NCBI GenBank assembly: GCA_018260425.1
Contig: JAGLBD010000015.1
Span: forward strand, 1-42,800
Source of the DNA: Pseudogulbenkiania sp.
GTDB taxonomy: Bacteria > Pseudomonadota > Gammaproteobacteria > Burkholderiales > Chromobacteriaceae
Direction: 5' to 3'
Length of the DNA stretch: 42,800 nt
In this document: piece after piece, positions 8,898-18,502 of the stretch
How positions within the stretch are numbered: the stretch's first letter is position 1
How the letters are laid out: each line of letters begins with the position of its first letter
Translations under genes and position numbers: made by a program
Notes under the pieces: model-generated
Told to the model about the DNA's origin: nothing
Databases searched by the model: none
Seen by the model: the letters and a program-made list of their open reading frames with translations, nothing else

Positions 8898-9878
8898 ATG
8901 GCTATGAAACAGTATCTCGATCTGGTGCGAACCGTCCTGGAACAGGGCTCCTGGCAATCCAACCGTACCGGTGTGCGTACCCTGAGCCTGCCCGGCGCGA
9001 TGATGCGCTTCGATCTGCAGCAAGGCTTCCCGGCCATCACCACCCGCAAGCTGGCATTCAAGTCGGCCATCGGTGAAATGGTCGGTTTTCTGCGTGGCAG
9101 CCGTAGCGCGGCCGAGTTCCGGGCGCTGGGATGCAAGGTCTGGGACCAGAATGCCAATGAAAACAGCCAGTGGCTCGCCAATCCCTACCGGCTCGGCGCA
9201 GACGATCTGGGTTCGGTGTACGGCGTGCAGTGGCGCAACTGGCCGGCCTACAAGGTGCTGGATGCGTCGGCAACCGCGATGGTCGAGGATGCCCTGTCGC
9301 GGGGCTTCCAGATCACCGGTACGCTGACCGACGAGGCCGGTGTGGAAAAAGTGGTGCTGTACAAGGCGGTGGACCAATTGCGTCATTGCCTGGATACCAT
9401 CATCAATAATCCGACCGACCGTCGCATCCTGTTCCATGGCTGGAACCTGGCGCAACTGGACGAAATGGCCTTGCCGCCGTGCCACTTGCTCTACCAGTTC
9501 CTGCCCAATGTGGAGAAGCGCGAGATTTCGCTGTGCCTGTACCTGCGTTCCAATGATCTGGGACTCGGCACCGGTTTCAACCTGACGGAAGGCGCCGCCT
9601 TGCTGACGCTGGTGGGCCGCTTGACCGGCTACACGCCGCGCTGGTTTACCTATTTCATCGCGGATGCCCATATCTACGAAAACCATCTGCCGATGATTGA
9701 AGAGCAGCTGAAACGCGAGCCGTATCCCGCGCCGCGCCTGTTGTTGTCGGACCGTGTTCCCGACTATGCCGTCACCGGCAAGTACGAACCGGAGTGGCTG
9801 GAACGGGTCGAGCCGACGGATTTCAGTCTGGAAGGCTATCTGCACCACCCACCGTTAACTGCGCCGATGGCGGTGTGA
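8898..9878 (+). CDS. thyA: thymidylate synthase, long divergent form
   Basis: A 326-residue enzyme converting dUMP and methylene-tetrahydrofolate to dTMP and dihydrofolate. The N-terminal [20 protein letters not shown], the nucleophile in [11 protein letters not shown], the RSND phosphate/substrate segment, the FN asparagine and the HIYENH motif are all present. It is about 60 residues longer than E. coli ThyA, with an insert in the middle (after GVQWRNWP) like the long Lactobacillus casei type. The usual LGxPFNI reads LGTGFNL. The ATG at 898 within line 8881 (position 8898) is preceded by a short GAG; an ATG two codons on is also possible. folA follows 10 bases downstream, and its product recycles the dihydrofolate made here. 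Confidence 0.93.
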   Translation: MAMKQYLDLVRTVLEQGSWQSNRTGVRTLSLPGAMMRFDLQQGFPAITTRKLAFKSAIGEMVGFLRGSRSAAEFRALGCKVWDQNANENSQWLANPYRLGADDLGSVYGVQWRNWPAYKVLDASATAMVEDALSRGFQITGTLTDEAGVEKVVLYKAVDQLRHCLDTIINNPTDRRILFHGWNLAQLDEMALPPCHLLYQFLPNVEKREISLCLYLRSNDLGLGTGFNLTEGAALLTLVGRLTGYTPRWFTYFIADAHIYENHLPMIEEQLKREPYPAPRLLLSDRVPDYAVTGKYEPEWLERVEPTDFSLEGYLHHPPLTAPMAV

Positions 9879-9888
9879 GGATTCCCTG

Positions 9889-10401
9889 ATGAGCAAAACA
9901 TGTTTGACGCTGGTCGCGGCGATGGCGCATGAGCGGGTGATCGGCATCGACAATACCCTGCCGTGGCGTTTGCCGGAAGATCTGCAGCATTTCAAGGCAG
10001 TGACACTGGGAAAACCGGTGATCATGGGCCGTAAAACCTACGACTCGATCGGTCGGCCCTTGCCGGGTCGTCGCAATATCGTGGTGACCCGTCAACGCGA
10101 CTGGACGAGAGACGGGGTGGAAACCGCGGGCAGTCTTGATGAAGCGCTGGCGATGGCGGCCGGGGTGGAGGAGGTCTGTCTGATCGGGGGCGCCGAGCTG
10201 TATCGTCAGGCTATCGGCCTGGCGGACCGCTTGTCCTTGACCGAGATCGATGCGGTGTATGCCGGCGATGCGTGGTTTCCCGCCGTTGATCCGGCGCGCT
10301 GGGTGGAACAGTCCCGTGAGTCCCATGTCAGTGCCACGGGACTCGCTTACGCGTTTGTCGAGTATCAGCTGCGGCCGGTGAGCGCGTCGGCCGACGCCTG
10401 A
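9889..10401 (+). CDS. folA: dihydrofolate reductase
   Basis: A 170-residue NADPH-dependent reductase restoring tetrahydrofolate used up by ThyA. Motifs are the N-terminal LVAAMAHERVIGIDNTLPWRLPEDLQHFK (with the catalytic acidic residue after LPWRL), GKPVIMGRKTYDSIGRPLPGR for NADPH and GGAELYRQAI. It starts 10 bases after thyA, so the pair is co-transcribed. Its last 37 bases overlap the end of the convergent GntR-family gene. Confidence 0.96.
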   Translation: MSKTCLTLVAAMAHERVIGIDNTLPWRLPEDLQHFKAVTLGKPVIMGRKTYDSIGRPLPGRRNIVVTRQRDWTRDGVETAGSLDEALAMAAGVEEVCLIGGAELYRQAIGLADRLSLTEIDAVYAGDAWFPAVDPARWVEQSRESHVSATGLAYAFVEYQLRPVSASADA

Positions 10402-11033
10402 GCCAGTTGGCTGTAGCCCTGGCCGAATTGCTGAATCATCTGCCGGGCTGCCGCCACATCGCGTGAAATGATGGCTTTGAGCAAGTCTTCCAGGAATAGC
10501 TGGGTGCGGTCGATCTGGCTGCGTCCTGCCCGCAGGATGGCGAACAGGCAACGGCGGGTGAGCGGCAGCAAGTCGACCAGCATCTGCGTCAGGTAGTAGT
10601 TGCCGGAGTACTGATACAAGGTGTGCAGAAACGTCATGCCCTGTTCGTAGAAGGCTTCCAGATCATCGTTGCGCTGGCTCTCGCCCAATAGGGTCATCTG
10701 CTCGAAGAATTGTGCCAGATCATCGTTTTTCCAGCTCTGGGCCAAATTGCTGACGACTTTGTCCAGCAAGACCAGCCACAGCTCGAAGAAATCCCGGACA
10801 TCCTGCGCCGAGATGCTGGCCACGACGGCGCCACGGCGCGGGTAGATTTCCACCAGATGGCGGCGCTGCAAAATCAGCAGTGCCTCACGTACCGAACCAC
10901 GGCTGACTTCCAGCTCGGCGGCAATGCGCAGCTCCTGAATGCGCTCGTCCGGCGTCATTTCGCCAAGAATGATGCGCCTCTCCAGATACTGGGCAATTTG
11001 TTCGGTAAGTGAGTCGTTAGCCTTGAACGTCAT
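10365..11033 (-). CDS. GntR-family transcriptional regulator, FadR/FCD subfamily
   Basis: A 222-residue regulator. The N-terminal winged helix-turn-helix is clear (QIAQYLERRIILGEMTPDERI, LRIAAELEVSRGSVREALLIL, YPRRGAVVASIS). The C-terminal ~150 residues form an all-helical FCD-type effector domain. The ATG at 11033 has a CTGGAG ribosome binding site just upstream; a longer frame to 11099 is rejected for lack of one. The effector and targets are unknown: the gene has no co-directional neighbour. Its 3' end overlaps folA. Confidence 0.88.
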   Translation of the reverse strand: MTFKANDSLTEQIAQYLERRIILGEMTPDERIQELRIAAELEVSRGSVREALLILQRRHLVEIYPRRGAVVASISAQDVRDFFELWLVLLDKVVSNLAQSWKNDDLAQFFEQMTLLGESQRNDDLEAFYEQGMTFLHTLYQYSGNYYLTQMLVDLLPLTRRCLFAILRAGRSQIDRTQLFLEDLLKAIISRDVAAARQMIQQFGQGYSQLAQASADALTGRS

Positions 11034-11200
11034 GAAAAACTCCAGCCTTGTTGCATAGGTGTGATGCCCGAAAACCCCTGTTTTTTGTCGGGCAATCAAT
11101 CAATAGAGTGTAGTTTATCGCGATATCGTTGGCTTTGTGCTGATGATAAACAGATAGGGCATGAATAGTGGTAAATATGGTACGTTTTCTATTGAAAATA

Positions 11201-11229
11201 TTGCCTTGTCGCGCTAGCTATCCTACCAT
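11201..11229 (+). promoter_or_regulatory. candidate sigma70 promoter
   Basis: TTGCCT (11201-11206), a 17-base spacer and TACCAT (11224-11229), each 4 of 6 to consensus. It reads toward the terminator at 11322-11360, with no protein gene between. The spacing is ideal but the boxes are weak. Confidence 0.35.
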
Positions 11230-11233
11230 TAGT

Positions 11234-11249
11234 TCAAACGCTTGTTTGA
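11234..11249 (+). promoter_or_regulatory. PsrA/TetR-like operator palindrome
   Basis: TCAAAC-GCTT-GTTTGA, six-base perfect arms around four bases. The core CAAAC-N4-GTTTG fits the G/C-AAAC-N(2-4)-GTTT-G/C pattern known for the TetR-family fatty-acid regulator PsrA of pseudomonads. It lies immediately after the candidate -10 box, where a repressor would block initiation. The match is by eye. Confidence 0.4.
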
Positions 11250-11360
11250 GGGGCCGATAACGAGGCGACACGTTGAACTGTCGATAGTGCTTCACTAAAA
11301 AAGAACTGCAAAAAGAAATGCAACAGGGCCGTTCCGTGAGGAGCGGCCCTGTTGTTTTAT
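11236..11360 (+). ncRNA. candidate small RNA
   Basis: The 355-base gap between the GntR/FCD gene and ubiG has no open frame of note. On the plus strand it holds a weak promoter (11201-11229), an operator-like palindrome (11234-11249), an A-rich unstructured stretch (11290-11320) and a strong hairpin followed by GTTGTTTTAT (11322-11360). That would give a transcript of about 120 nucleotides. The start is inferred from the promoter. The hairpin alone could simply be the ubiG terminator read from the other side. Confidence 0.3.
11322..11360. terminator. strong hairpin terminator (ubiG operon and/or plus-strand transcript)
   Basis: A perfect 10-base stem AACAGGGCCG (11322-11331) / CGGCCCTGTT (11344-11353) with a 12-base loop. 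On the plus strand it is followed by GTTTTAT; on the minus strand, after ubiG, by GCATTTCTTTTTG. It can terminate in both directions. Confidence 0.75.
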
Positions 11361-11388
11361 GCCTGATCCAATCGCTTCCCGGCGTACC

Positions 11389-12090
11389 TTAGGCGTTGCG
11401 GCGTGTTGCCATCAGGTAGTTGACGGCGGTGTCGTCGGTCAGGCTGTAGACATTGGTCAGCGGGTTGTAGCTCATGCCGCTGAGGGCCTCCAGGTTCAGA
11501 TCGACCTGACGCAGCATGCGGCTTAACTCGGACGGCTTGATGAAGCGCGCGTATTCGTGGGTGCCGCGCGGCAGCATGTTCAGCACGTACTCGGCGCCGA
11601 TGATGGCCATCAGGTAGGAGCGGGCGTTGCGATTCAAGGTGGAGAAGAACACCCAGCCGCCCGGCTTCACCAGTCGGGAGCAGCTCTCGATCACGCTGGC
11701 CGGATCCGGAACGTGCTCGAGCATTTCCATGCAGGTCACCACATCGAATTGTCCGGGTGCCTCTGCGGCCATGTCTTCGGCAGAAATGCAGCGATAGTCC
11801 ACCGCAACACCCGATTCCAGACTATGCAGCTGGGCGACCTTCAGCGACTTTTTGGCGAGGTCGATACCGGTGACCGTGGCGCCCTTGCGGGCCATACCTT
11901 CGGAGAGGATGCCGCCACCGCAACCAATGTCCAGCACATGCTTGCCGGCCAGTCCGGCCCGGCTGTCGATAAACTCCAGACGCAAGGGATTGATCTCGTG
12001 CAGCGGTTTGAATTCACTGCTGGTATCCCACCACTTGTGAGCCAGTTGACTGAACTTGTCGAGTTCCAGTTCGTCCACATTGACTGTCAT
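11389..12090 (-). CDS. ubiG: ubiquinone biosynthesis O-methyltransferase UbiG
   Basis: A 233-residue class I SAM methyltransferase that carries out both O-methylations of ubiquinone synthesis. It shows the UbiG start ([33 protein letters not shown]), motif [17 protein letters not shown], an acidic end of strand 2 (VTGIDLAKK) and [10 protein letters not shown]. It starts 2 bases after the stop of the deaminase gene, so the two are translated from one message. The same pairing is found in Pseudomonas. Confidence 0.96.
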   Translation of the reverse strand: MTVNVDELELDKFSQLAHKWWDTSSEFKPLHEINPLRLEFIDSRAGLAGKHVLDIGCGGGILSEGMARKGATVTGIDLAKKSLKVAQLHSLESGVAVDYRCISAEDMAAEAPGQFDVVTCMEMLEHVPDPASVIESCSRLVKPGGWVFFSTLNRNARSYLMAIIGAEYVLNMLPRGTHEYARFIKPSELSRMLRQVDLNLEALSGMSYNPLTNVYSLTDDTAVNYLMATRRNA

Positions 12091-12092
12091 GC

Positions 12093-13418
12093 TTATTCCC
12101 CTTTGGCCAGAATGCGATGGCGCCAGTCTTCGGCGCGCGCCAACAAGGCCTGTTCATCCTGACGCAGCAGTTTACGGTCTTGCAACAGAGCTTCGCCTTG
12201 TACCCAGACATGGGAAACCTGTTCACGACCTGCAGCATACACCACGTGCGACACCGGATCGAAGGCCGGTGCGGTTTCCAGTGCCGACAGATTGACGGCA
12301 ATCAGGTCGGCTTGCTTGCCGGTGGCCACGCTGCCGACCTTGTCATCGATCCCCAGTGCCTTGGCACCGTTCAGCGTTGCCATGCGGATCGCGCTATAGG
12401 CCGGTACGGCGGTGGGGTTCAGAGTGCCGACTTTGGCCAGCAGGGCACCCATACGGGTTTCTGCCAGCATGTCCAGTTTATTGTTGGAGGCGGCGCCATC
12501 GGTGCCGATACCGACATTCACCCCGGCTTCCAGCAGTGCGTTGACCGGAGCGATGCCCGAGGCCAGCTTCATATTGGAGGTCGGGTTGTGGGCGATGGAC
12601 ACGCCATGGCGGGCGACCAGTTCGATTTCTGCCTGATTGAGGTGCACCATGTGGGCGGCGATCAGTCGCGGCGACAGCAAGCCCAGTTCCTTGAGGCGTG
12701 CCAGCGGCCGGACCCCGATTTCCGCCACGCTGCTGTCCACTTCGTGCGCGGTTTCATGGATGTGGCAGTGAATCAGCATGTCTTCCTGTTCCGCCAGCGT
12801 GACGACCTTGCGGAAGGTGGCATCGGAGACGGTATAGGGCGCATGCGGGGCGAGGGTGAAGGTAATGCGTTCTTCACCGAGGAATTCGCGACGCTCGTCC
12901 AGTGCGCGGGTGATGTAGTCATCGGCGTTCGCGCCATAATTGGTGGGGAACTCCAGAATGGAGGCGCCCACGAAGGTACGCATGCCGGACGCCAGACCGG
13001 CCCGGGCCATGGCGCCATGGAAGAAGTACATGTCGTTGATGGTGGTGGTGCCGCCCCGGATCATTTCCGCCATTGCCAGACTGGCGCCGTCGAACACGAA
13101 ATCGTCGCGGACATGGCGGCCTTCGGCCGGCCAGATATGGTTGGTCAGCCAATCCATCAGCGCTTTGTCATCGGCCATGCCGCGCAGCAGGGTCATGGCG
13201 GAATGACCATGCAGGTTGATCAGGCCGGGCATGACGACATGGCTGTCCAGATGCAGAACCGTGTCCGCCGTGAGGTTGGCGGCCTGTGTCGCTGGAACAA
13301 TCGCGGCGATTCTGCCATCCTTGATGGCGATTGCATGGTTTTCCAGAACTTCGTTGTCAGCCTCGACAGTAATGATCCATCGTGCGTTAATAATCGTATC
13401 GTAATTGTTCTGGGGCAT
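12093..13418 (-). CDS. mtaD: 5'-methylthioadenosine/S-adenosylhomocysteine deaminase (TRZ/ATZ amidohydrolase)
   Basis: A 441-residue metal-dependent amidohydrolase. The metal-binding HxH is in [13 protein letters not shown], and further ligands sit in [21 protein letters not shown] and [11 protein letters not shown]. The family removes the 6-amino group of MTA or SAH. Placement directly before ubiG makes sense because UbiG releases SAH, which inhibits methyltransferases. The ATG at 13418 has AAAGG about 10 bases upstream; a TTG two codons earlier is the alternative. Substrate choice between MTA, SAH and other purines cannot be read from the sequence. Confidence 0.87.
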   Translation of the reverse strand: MPQNNYDTIINARWIITVEADNEVLENHAIAIKDGRIAAIVPATQAANLTADTVLHLDSHVVMPGLINLHGHSAMTLLRGMADDKALMDWLTNHIWPAEGRHVRDDFVFDGASLAMAEMIRGGTTTINDMYFFHGAMARAGLASGMRTFVGASILEFPTNYGANADDYITRALDERREFLGEERITFTLAPHAPYTVSDATFRKVVTLAEQEDMLIHCHIHETAHEVDSSVAEIGVRPLARLKELGLLSPRLIAAHMVHLNQAEIELVARHGVSIAHNPTSNMKLASGIAPVNALLEAGVNVGIGTDGAASNNKLDMLAETRMGALLAKVGTLNPTAVPAYSAIRMATLNGAKALGIDDKVGSVATGKQADLIAVNLSALETAPAFDPVSHVVYAAGREQVSHVWVQGEALLQDRKLLRQDEQALLARAEDWRHRILAKGE

Positions 13419-13492
13419 ATTCAAGCCTTTGTATGTTAAGGGTTGCTTTGGCTTGGATTGTATGCACCTCTCGTATGCGTGGCAATTGTCGT

Positions 13493-13521
13493 GTTGTCAA
13501 CGACAACCTTTGCGGTATTAT
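13493..13521 (+). promoter_or_regulatory. sigma70 promoter with inverted repeat over -35, upstream of the GGDEF-EAL gene
   Basis: TTGTCA (13494-13499), a 16-base spacer and TATTAT (13516-13521), both 5 of 6 to consensus. A perfect inverted repeat GTTGTC-AAC-GACAAC (13493-13507) covers the -35 box, as expected for a repressor site. The start of translation is about 90 bases on. Confidence 0.5.
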
Positions 13522-13612
13522 CACGCATGAATTGAGTGTCACACTCTGTGACCGACTCTGCGGCGGGCTTGCTCCCGCACTGCCGACAACGTAAGACGGA
13601 CAAGAACTCGAA

Positions 13613-16429
13613 ATGGCATTGACAAACGAATCGGCCGAAAAGCACGTTACCTCGATGTTGTCGTTGCGGATGGTGTTTCTGATCGCGATCGTGCTCGGAC
13701 TGCTTATCCCCGCATCTCTTATCAGTGCCGTCGGTTACAACCTGCAGCGGGAAAACATGACCGCGCAGTTGGAAACCGACCAGAAACGCTTGCTGGACAT
13801 CGTGACGCTGGGCATGCAGGAGCCCTTGTGGAACCTGAGCCGCCAGGCCGGCGGTCCCTTGATGGCCTCGGTGATGGAAGATCGCCGGGTGATTTCCATC
13901 CGGGTCACCGATACCCAGACCAATACCCTGTTCCTGTCGTCGATTCGTAGCGAACGCCGTATCGGCAGCGTCGCCTTCATGCAGAAACCGGTGATTTACC
14001 GCGGCGAAGAAATCGGTCTGGTGACCATCGAGTTCGACACCGAACACCTGTCCATCGAACTGCGCAACCAGTGGAAGAATCTGCTGCTGATCCTGTTCGG
14101 CCAATTGGCGCTGTCGATACTGCTGATTGTCGGGATTCTCAATTCACGCTTTTTCAAACCGATTCGTCAATTGACCGATCAGGCAACCCAGCTGGCCGAG
14201 CTTAAACTGGACAACCGGTTTTTCTGGGATCGCAAAGACGAGATCGGTATCCTCGGTAATCATCTGGAATGGACCCGTTCTGAACTGAAACGGCTGATTG
14301 ACGAGTTGCGTTCCAAAACGCTGGCCCTCGAGGCCGACATCTCGCGTCGCCGCGAGGTCGAAGACGCGCTGCGCCGTTCTGAAAACAAATACCGCGAACT
14401 GTTCTGGTCCAACCTCGACGGCATCATCATCAGCTCGCTGGACGGGCAGATCATCGATGCCAATCCGGCATTCCTCAATCTGATGTGTTTCAGTCTGGAT
14501 CAACTCAAGCAACAGAATTTCTGGTCGCTGGTCGGTCAGGAAAGCGAGTCGCTGGAGCGCTTCAATCTCGACAACAAAGTGCTGCGTTTCGGCTATTGCG
14601 ACGAATTCGAGGCCACCTATATCAACCGCTTCGGCAATCCTGTTCCGGTGAGTGTCAAAACCGTGGCGATGCGCGATGCCTTTGGCCGCATCAACGCGGT
14701 ATGGCGCATGGTTCGCGACATTTCCGAGCGGCGTTCTGCCGAAGAGCGTATGCAGCTTGCCGCCAAGGTATTCGAGAATACCGCGGAAGGCATCATGATC
14801 ACCGACAGTGACCTGTATATCCGCAGCGTCAACCGGGCATTTACCGAAATTACCGGCTATACCCAGCAGGACGTGCTGGGGCAGCGCCCGAATATCCTTT
14901 CCTCGGGACGTCACGACAAGGCGTTCTACGAGCAGATGTGGCGTGCCTTGAACGAGCATGGCTCATGGCAGGGCGAGCTGTGGAACCGTCGTCGCAACGG
15001 GGAGATTTTCCCGGAATGGCTAACCATCAACGCGGTGCGCAGCGCACTGGACGAAGTGACCCACTATGTGGCCATTTTCAGTGACCAGTCCGAGCGCAAG
15101 GCCGCCGACGAACGTATCCAGTTCCTCGCCCACTTCGATGTGCTGACCAGCCTGCCCAACCGGGTGCACATGCAGGATCGTGCCGAGCTGGCCATTCACA
15201 ATGCCTCTCGCGACAATCAGCGCCTCGCGGTGCTGTTGCTGGACCTGGACCGGTTCAAAACCATCAATGAGTCGCTGGGTCATACCGCCGGCGATACCTT
15301 GCTGCAGGTGGCGGCCGACCGCATCAAGTCGGTGCTGGGCGCCGGCGAGATGGTGGCGCGCCAAGGCGGGGATGAATTCATCGTGTTGTTGCCGGTGGTG
15401 GCCGATCCGGGTGAAGCGGCCACCAGTGCCGAACGGATCCGTCAGGCCTTCGCCCCGGCGGTGGAATTGCATAACCACGTGATCACCATCACCCCTTCCA
15501 TCGGTATCAGTGTCTACCCGGATGATGGTCGTGATTTCGAGACGCTGGTGCGCAATGCCGATGCGGCGATGTATCACGCCAAATCTTCCGGTCGCAACAG
15601 CTTCAAGTTCTATACCTCCGACCTGAATGCCCGGGCGCGCGAGATTCTCGCCATCGAGAGTCAATTGCGTTTTGCGCTGGACCGCAACGAGTTCCAGCTG
15701 CATTACCAGCCGCAGGTCGAGATGGCCACCGGTACGATTGTCGGGGCAGAGGCGCTGATCCGCTGGAACCACCCTTCGTTGGGCTTGCTCGGACCCGCGC
15801 GGTTCATTGAAGTGGCCGAAGAGCGTGGCTTCATCGTACAGATCGGTAACTGGGTGATTGGCGAGGCCTGCGCCCAGATTGCCCGCTGGAAAGCGGCTGG
15901 TCTGCCGCAGATCGGTCTTGCCATCAATCTGTCTGCCCTGCAGTTCCGGCAAAAGGATCTGACCGAAACGCTGGAGGACGCCCTGCAGGGAAATGGCTTG
16001 TCCGGCGACTCGCTGGATATCGAAGTGACTGAAAGCGTGGTCATGGAAGATGCCGAGGCTACGGTGGATACCATTGAACGGGTCAAGGCGATGGGGGCGC
16101 AATTGTCGATCGATGACTTCGGTACCGGCTACTCCAGTCTTTCCTACCTCAAGCGCTTCAAGGCTGACAAACTCAAGATTGACCGCTCGTTTGTCCAGGA
16201 TATTCCGGGCGATCTCGACGATACCGCCATTGCCCGGGCAATTATCAACATGGCCCAGAACCTGAACATGAAAGTGGTGGCGGAAGGGGTGGAAACCGTC
16301 GACCAGTGGAACTTCCTGGCCGAGGAGGGCTGTGATCTGGTGCAAGGCTACCTGTTGGCCAAGCCGATGCCGGCCGATGAATTTGCCCAGTTGCTGGCCC
16401 GTGGCAAGCTGCTGCCCCCGGATGCCTGA
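13613..16429 (+). CDS. membrane-bound PAS-PAS-GGDEF-EAL cyclic-di-GMP enzyme
   Basis: A 938-residue inner-membrane sensor. A first membrane segment (residues ~19-40), a periplasmic loop of about 115 residues, a second segment (~156-176) and a HAMP linker lead to two PAS domains (~255-370 and ~380-500). A GGDEF domain follows (motif QGGDEF near 585) and an EAL domain (GAEALIRW near 712). The EAL site keeps the NLSALQF asparagine, the EVTES glutamate, DDFGTGYSS and AEGVET, so phosphodiesterase activity is likely. The GGDEF motif is intact, but no RxxD inhibitory site stands five residues before it. The net sign of activity cannot be told. It ends at a strong hairpin shared with the convergent lipoprotein gene. 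Confidence 0.93.
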   Translation: MALTNESAEKHVTSMLSLRMVFLIAIVLGLLIPASLISAVGYNLQRENMTAQLETDQKRLLDIVTLGMQEPLWNLSRQAGGPLMASVMEDRRVISIRVTDTQTNTLFLSSIRSERRIGSVAFMQKPVIYRGEEIGLVTIEFDTEHLSIELRNQWKNLLLILFGQLALSILLIVGILNSRFFKPIRQLTDQATQLAELKLDNRFFWDRKDEIGILGNHLEWTRSELKRLIDELRSKTLALEADISRRREVEDALRRSENKYRELFWSNLDGIIISSLDGQIIDANPAFLNLMCFSLDQLKQQNFWSLVGQESESLERFNLDNKVLRFGYCDEFEATYINRFGNPVPVSVKTVAMRDAFGRINAVWRMVRDISERRSAEERMQLAAKVFENTAEGIMITDSDLYIRSVNRAFTEITGYTQQDVLGQRPNILSSGRHDKAFYEQMWRALNEHGSWQGELWNRRRNGEIFPEWLTINAVRSALDEVTHYVAIFSDQSERKAADERIQFLAHFDVLTSLPNRVHMQDRAELAIHNASRDNQRLAVLLLDLDRFKTINESLGHTAGDTLLQVAADRIKSVLGAGEMVARQGGDEFIVLLPVVADPGEAATSAERIRQAFAPAVELHNHVITITPSIGISVYPDDGRDFETLVRNADAAMYHAKSSGRNSFKFYTSDLNARAREILAIESQLRFALDRNEFQLHYQPQVEMATGTIVGAEALIRWNHPSLGLLGPARFIEVAEERGFIVQIGNWVIGEACAQIARWKAAGLPQIGLAINLSALQFRQKDLTETLEDALQGNGLSGDSLDIEVTESVVMEDAEATVDTIERVKAMGAQLSIDDFGTGYSSLSYLKRFKADKLKIDRSFVQDIPGDLDDTAIARAIINMAQNLNMKVVAEGVETVDQWNFLAEEGCDLVQGYLLAKPMPADEFAQLLARGKLLPPDA

Positions 16430-16439
16430 TCTGTCTTGA

Positions 16440-16469
16440 GCCTCCTGGCCGGTTTACCGGTCAGGAGGC
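16440..16469. terminator. bidirectional hairpin between convergent genes
   Basis: A 13-base stem GCCTCCTGGCCGG / CCGGTCAGGAGGC with a TTTA loop and one G-T pair, placed 10 bases after the GGDEF-EAL stop and 11 bases from the lipoprotein stop. The T-tracts on either side are poor. Confidence 0.6.
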
Positions 16470-16480
16470 GGACTCCTTCC

Positions 16481-17245
16481 TTAGCGTACCCCGATCAGCA
16501 GTACACCGTTGGCTTTGGTGCTGTCGGTGCCTGTCACCATGAGCTGGGTCTGACCGTTACCGACTTGAAATCCTACTGCAATACCGCTGGCCTGAAGTCC
16601 CGGCTTGCGGCAGCTGTTGCCGAAGCTCAGCGTCACTTCGAAGAGATTACGGCTGCCATGCGGCTTGACGGTACCTTGAATACTGCAGGATCCCCCTGCC
16701 GTTCCACTTAATTTCCCGTCGGAAGCGATCGTGATCGAGGTGTATGTTCCCGTCAGGTCATAGAGCCCCCAGGAGCCGGTGATGCCGGACAGAGAGGCGG
16801 TACTCGCATAGACATAGCTGTTGGCCGGGAACGGCTTGCTGGTAAAGGTCAGCGTACGGCCACCTTCGGTAAAGCTGCCGTTGAACGAGCTGCCAGGCTG
16901 GTAGGAGACCGAAGCCGTGCCTTTCAGCAGGTCGGTGTAATTGAAGTCATAACTCTCGGCGAGACTGTAGCTGCCATTGAGCGACTTGCCCTGACCGGTG
17001 ATGAAACCTTCTATCGCGAAGATCCCTGCCGTGGTGGTGCCATACACGGTATAGATCTGGTCGGTGTCCATTACCAGCGACCAGAGGGTTTTACCTTCCG
17101 AGGTCGTGCCGATATAAGCCCCTTCCGCACTGCCAATCGGTGCCGGGGGTGTGCTGCTACCGCCACCCCCTCCGCCACCACCGCAGGCCCCTAGCAGGGC
17201 AGTCGTCATCACGCATGCTATTGGGGTCAGCCATCTTCGTTTCAT
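16481..17245 (-). CDS. secreted lipoprotein of unknown function
   Basis: A 254-residue protein. The N terminus is a lipoprotein signal peptide with lipobox LLGAC; the mature protein would begin at the cysteine, followed by a run of eight glycines and SSTPPAP, a flexible tether. The rest is rich in Gly, Ser and Thr with alternating beta-type patches and two further cysteines (SCSIQ, NSCRK) that could form a disulphide. The ATG at 17245 has AAAGG upstream. I recognise no named family. Surface or periplasmic location is a firm inference; the function is unknown. Confidence 0.82.
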   Translation of the reverse strand: MKRRWLTPIACVMTTALLGACGGGGGGGGSSTPPAPIGSAEGAYIGTTSEGKTLWSLVMDTDQIYTVYGTTTAGIFAIEGFITGQGKSLNGSYSLAESYDFNYTDLLKGTASVSYQPGSSFNGSFTEGGRTLTFTSKPFPANSYVYASTASLSGITGSWGLYDLTGTYTSITIASDGKLSGTAGGSCSIQGTVKPHGSRNLFEVTLSFGNSCRKPGLQASGIAVGFQVGNGQTQLMVTGTDSTKANGVLLIGVR

Positions 17246-17502
17246 TGCGTTAACCTTTCGGGGGAGACGAAAAAAAGTGGCTGAATTTTATCTCAATCTA
17301 TGACAAAGAAGAATTAAACGTCATAAAATCCTGATTTTCGTCATGTAATCCACCGCGAAGCGACAACGGATACCCATGGGGTCATGAGTTGTTAGTTTTT
17401 CTCATGGCTGAGGTGAGATCATATCGTTGGTGGACTGGCCGGCAACTCGCTACTCTGGCGCCATTGCGACTATGCAGCGTCAGCTGCTTTCAGGAGAGTG
17501 CC

Positions 17503-18378
17503 GTGAAATTGACAGGTTCTATTGCCGCTTTGGTCACCCCGTTCGATCAGGGGAAGGTGGACGACAAGGCTTTGAGCGAACTGGTCGAATGGCATATCGC
17601 CGAAGGCACCGCAGCGCTGGCGGTCGGTGCCACGACCGGAGAAAGCCCCTCGCTGACAGTTCAGGAGCGTTTTGATCTGCTGTCGCTGGCCGTGCGTGTT
17701 GCACGAGGCCGGTTGCCGATCATTGCCGGACTGAGTTCCAATAGCACCCGTGAAGCCATTCTGCTGGCCACGAGTGCCCGGGAGGCCGGTGCCGATGCGA
17801 TCCTGCATGCCACCGGCTTCTATAACAAGCCCACCCAAAGCCAGCTCATCGGCCATTTCAAAGAGCTGGACGCCGTCAGTGAATTGCCGATCCTGCTCTA
17901 CAACATTCCTTCCCGTACCGGCATCGAGTTATCGGTCGACACGGTGGCGACGCTGGCCGGCTTGCCGCGCGTGCAAGGGATCAAGGATTCGACCGGCAAT
18001 GTTTCCCGGGTGACCGAAGAACGTCTGCGCATCACCAAACCCTTTTCTTTTCTGTCCGGCGATGATGCCACGGCGCTGGGCTACCTGGCGCATGGCGGCA
18101 TGGGCAGTATCTCCGTGACGGCCAATCTGGTGCCGCGCCGCTACGCCGAATTTATCCGGGCTGCCCGCGAAGGCGATTTTTTGCGTGCCCGTGAACTCAA
18201 TGACCGCATGATGGCGCTGCATCGCGCCTTGTTCCTCGAGCCCAATCCGGCCGGGATCAAGTATGCGCTGTCGCGACAGGGCCTGTGCCGCAACGAGCTG
18301 CGCTTGCCGATGACGCCGGTGCCAGACGCGGTGCAGGAGCAGATCGACCGGGCCATGCAGGCACTGCTGGCTGGTTGA
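17503..18378 (+). CDS. dapA: 4-hydroxy-tetrahydrodipicolinate synthase family aldolase (DapA)
   Basis: A 291-residue class I aldolase, the normal DapA length, condensing pyruvate with aspartate semialdehyde for lysine and peptidoglycan. The Schiff-base lysine is in VQGIKDSTGN, the catalytic tyrosine in LLYNIPSRTG (with the arginine that binds the semialdehyde carboxylate), and the threonines in GATTGESPS. The usual PYYN segment reads GFYN, keeping the second tyrosine, so the catalytic triad is complete. The GTG at 17503 has a clear CAGGAGAG site; the open frame runs on to 17389 without one. No lysine-pathway genes are adjacent, so it could be a second, specialised copy. Confidence 0.88.
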   Translation: MKLTGSIAALVTPFDQGKVDDKALSELVEWHIAEGTAALAVGATTGESPSLTVQERFDLLSLAVRVARGRLPIIAGLSSNSTREAILLATSAREAGADAILHATGFYNKPTQSQLIGHFKELDAVSELPILLYNIPSRTGIELSVDTVATLAGLPRVQGIKDSTGNVSRVTEERLRITKPFSFLSGDDATALGYLAHGGMGSISVTANLVPRRYAEFIRAAREGDFLRARELNDRMMALHRALFLEPNPAGIKYALSRQGLCRNELRLPMTPVPDAVQEQIDRAMQALLAG

Positions 18379-18502
18379 AATGTCTGGTCCGGTCTGCGGA
18401 ATGTGCTGATTACCGTCCGGCAAGGAACCTCGGTCATATGATAGAGTCCCTAGTGCAATCAGGGCCGAATGGCCACCTTTCTTGTTACGACGGAAACCCT
18501 TC

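Noticed and set aside
11117-11129. Palindrome TATCGCGATA overlapping CGATATCG upstream of the GntR/FCD gene
   Set aside because: It is short and unlike known FCD-type operators. Such AT/GC palindromes occur by chance, and no second copy was seen near the gene.
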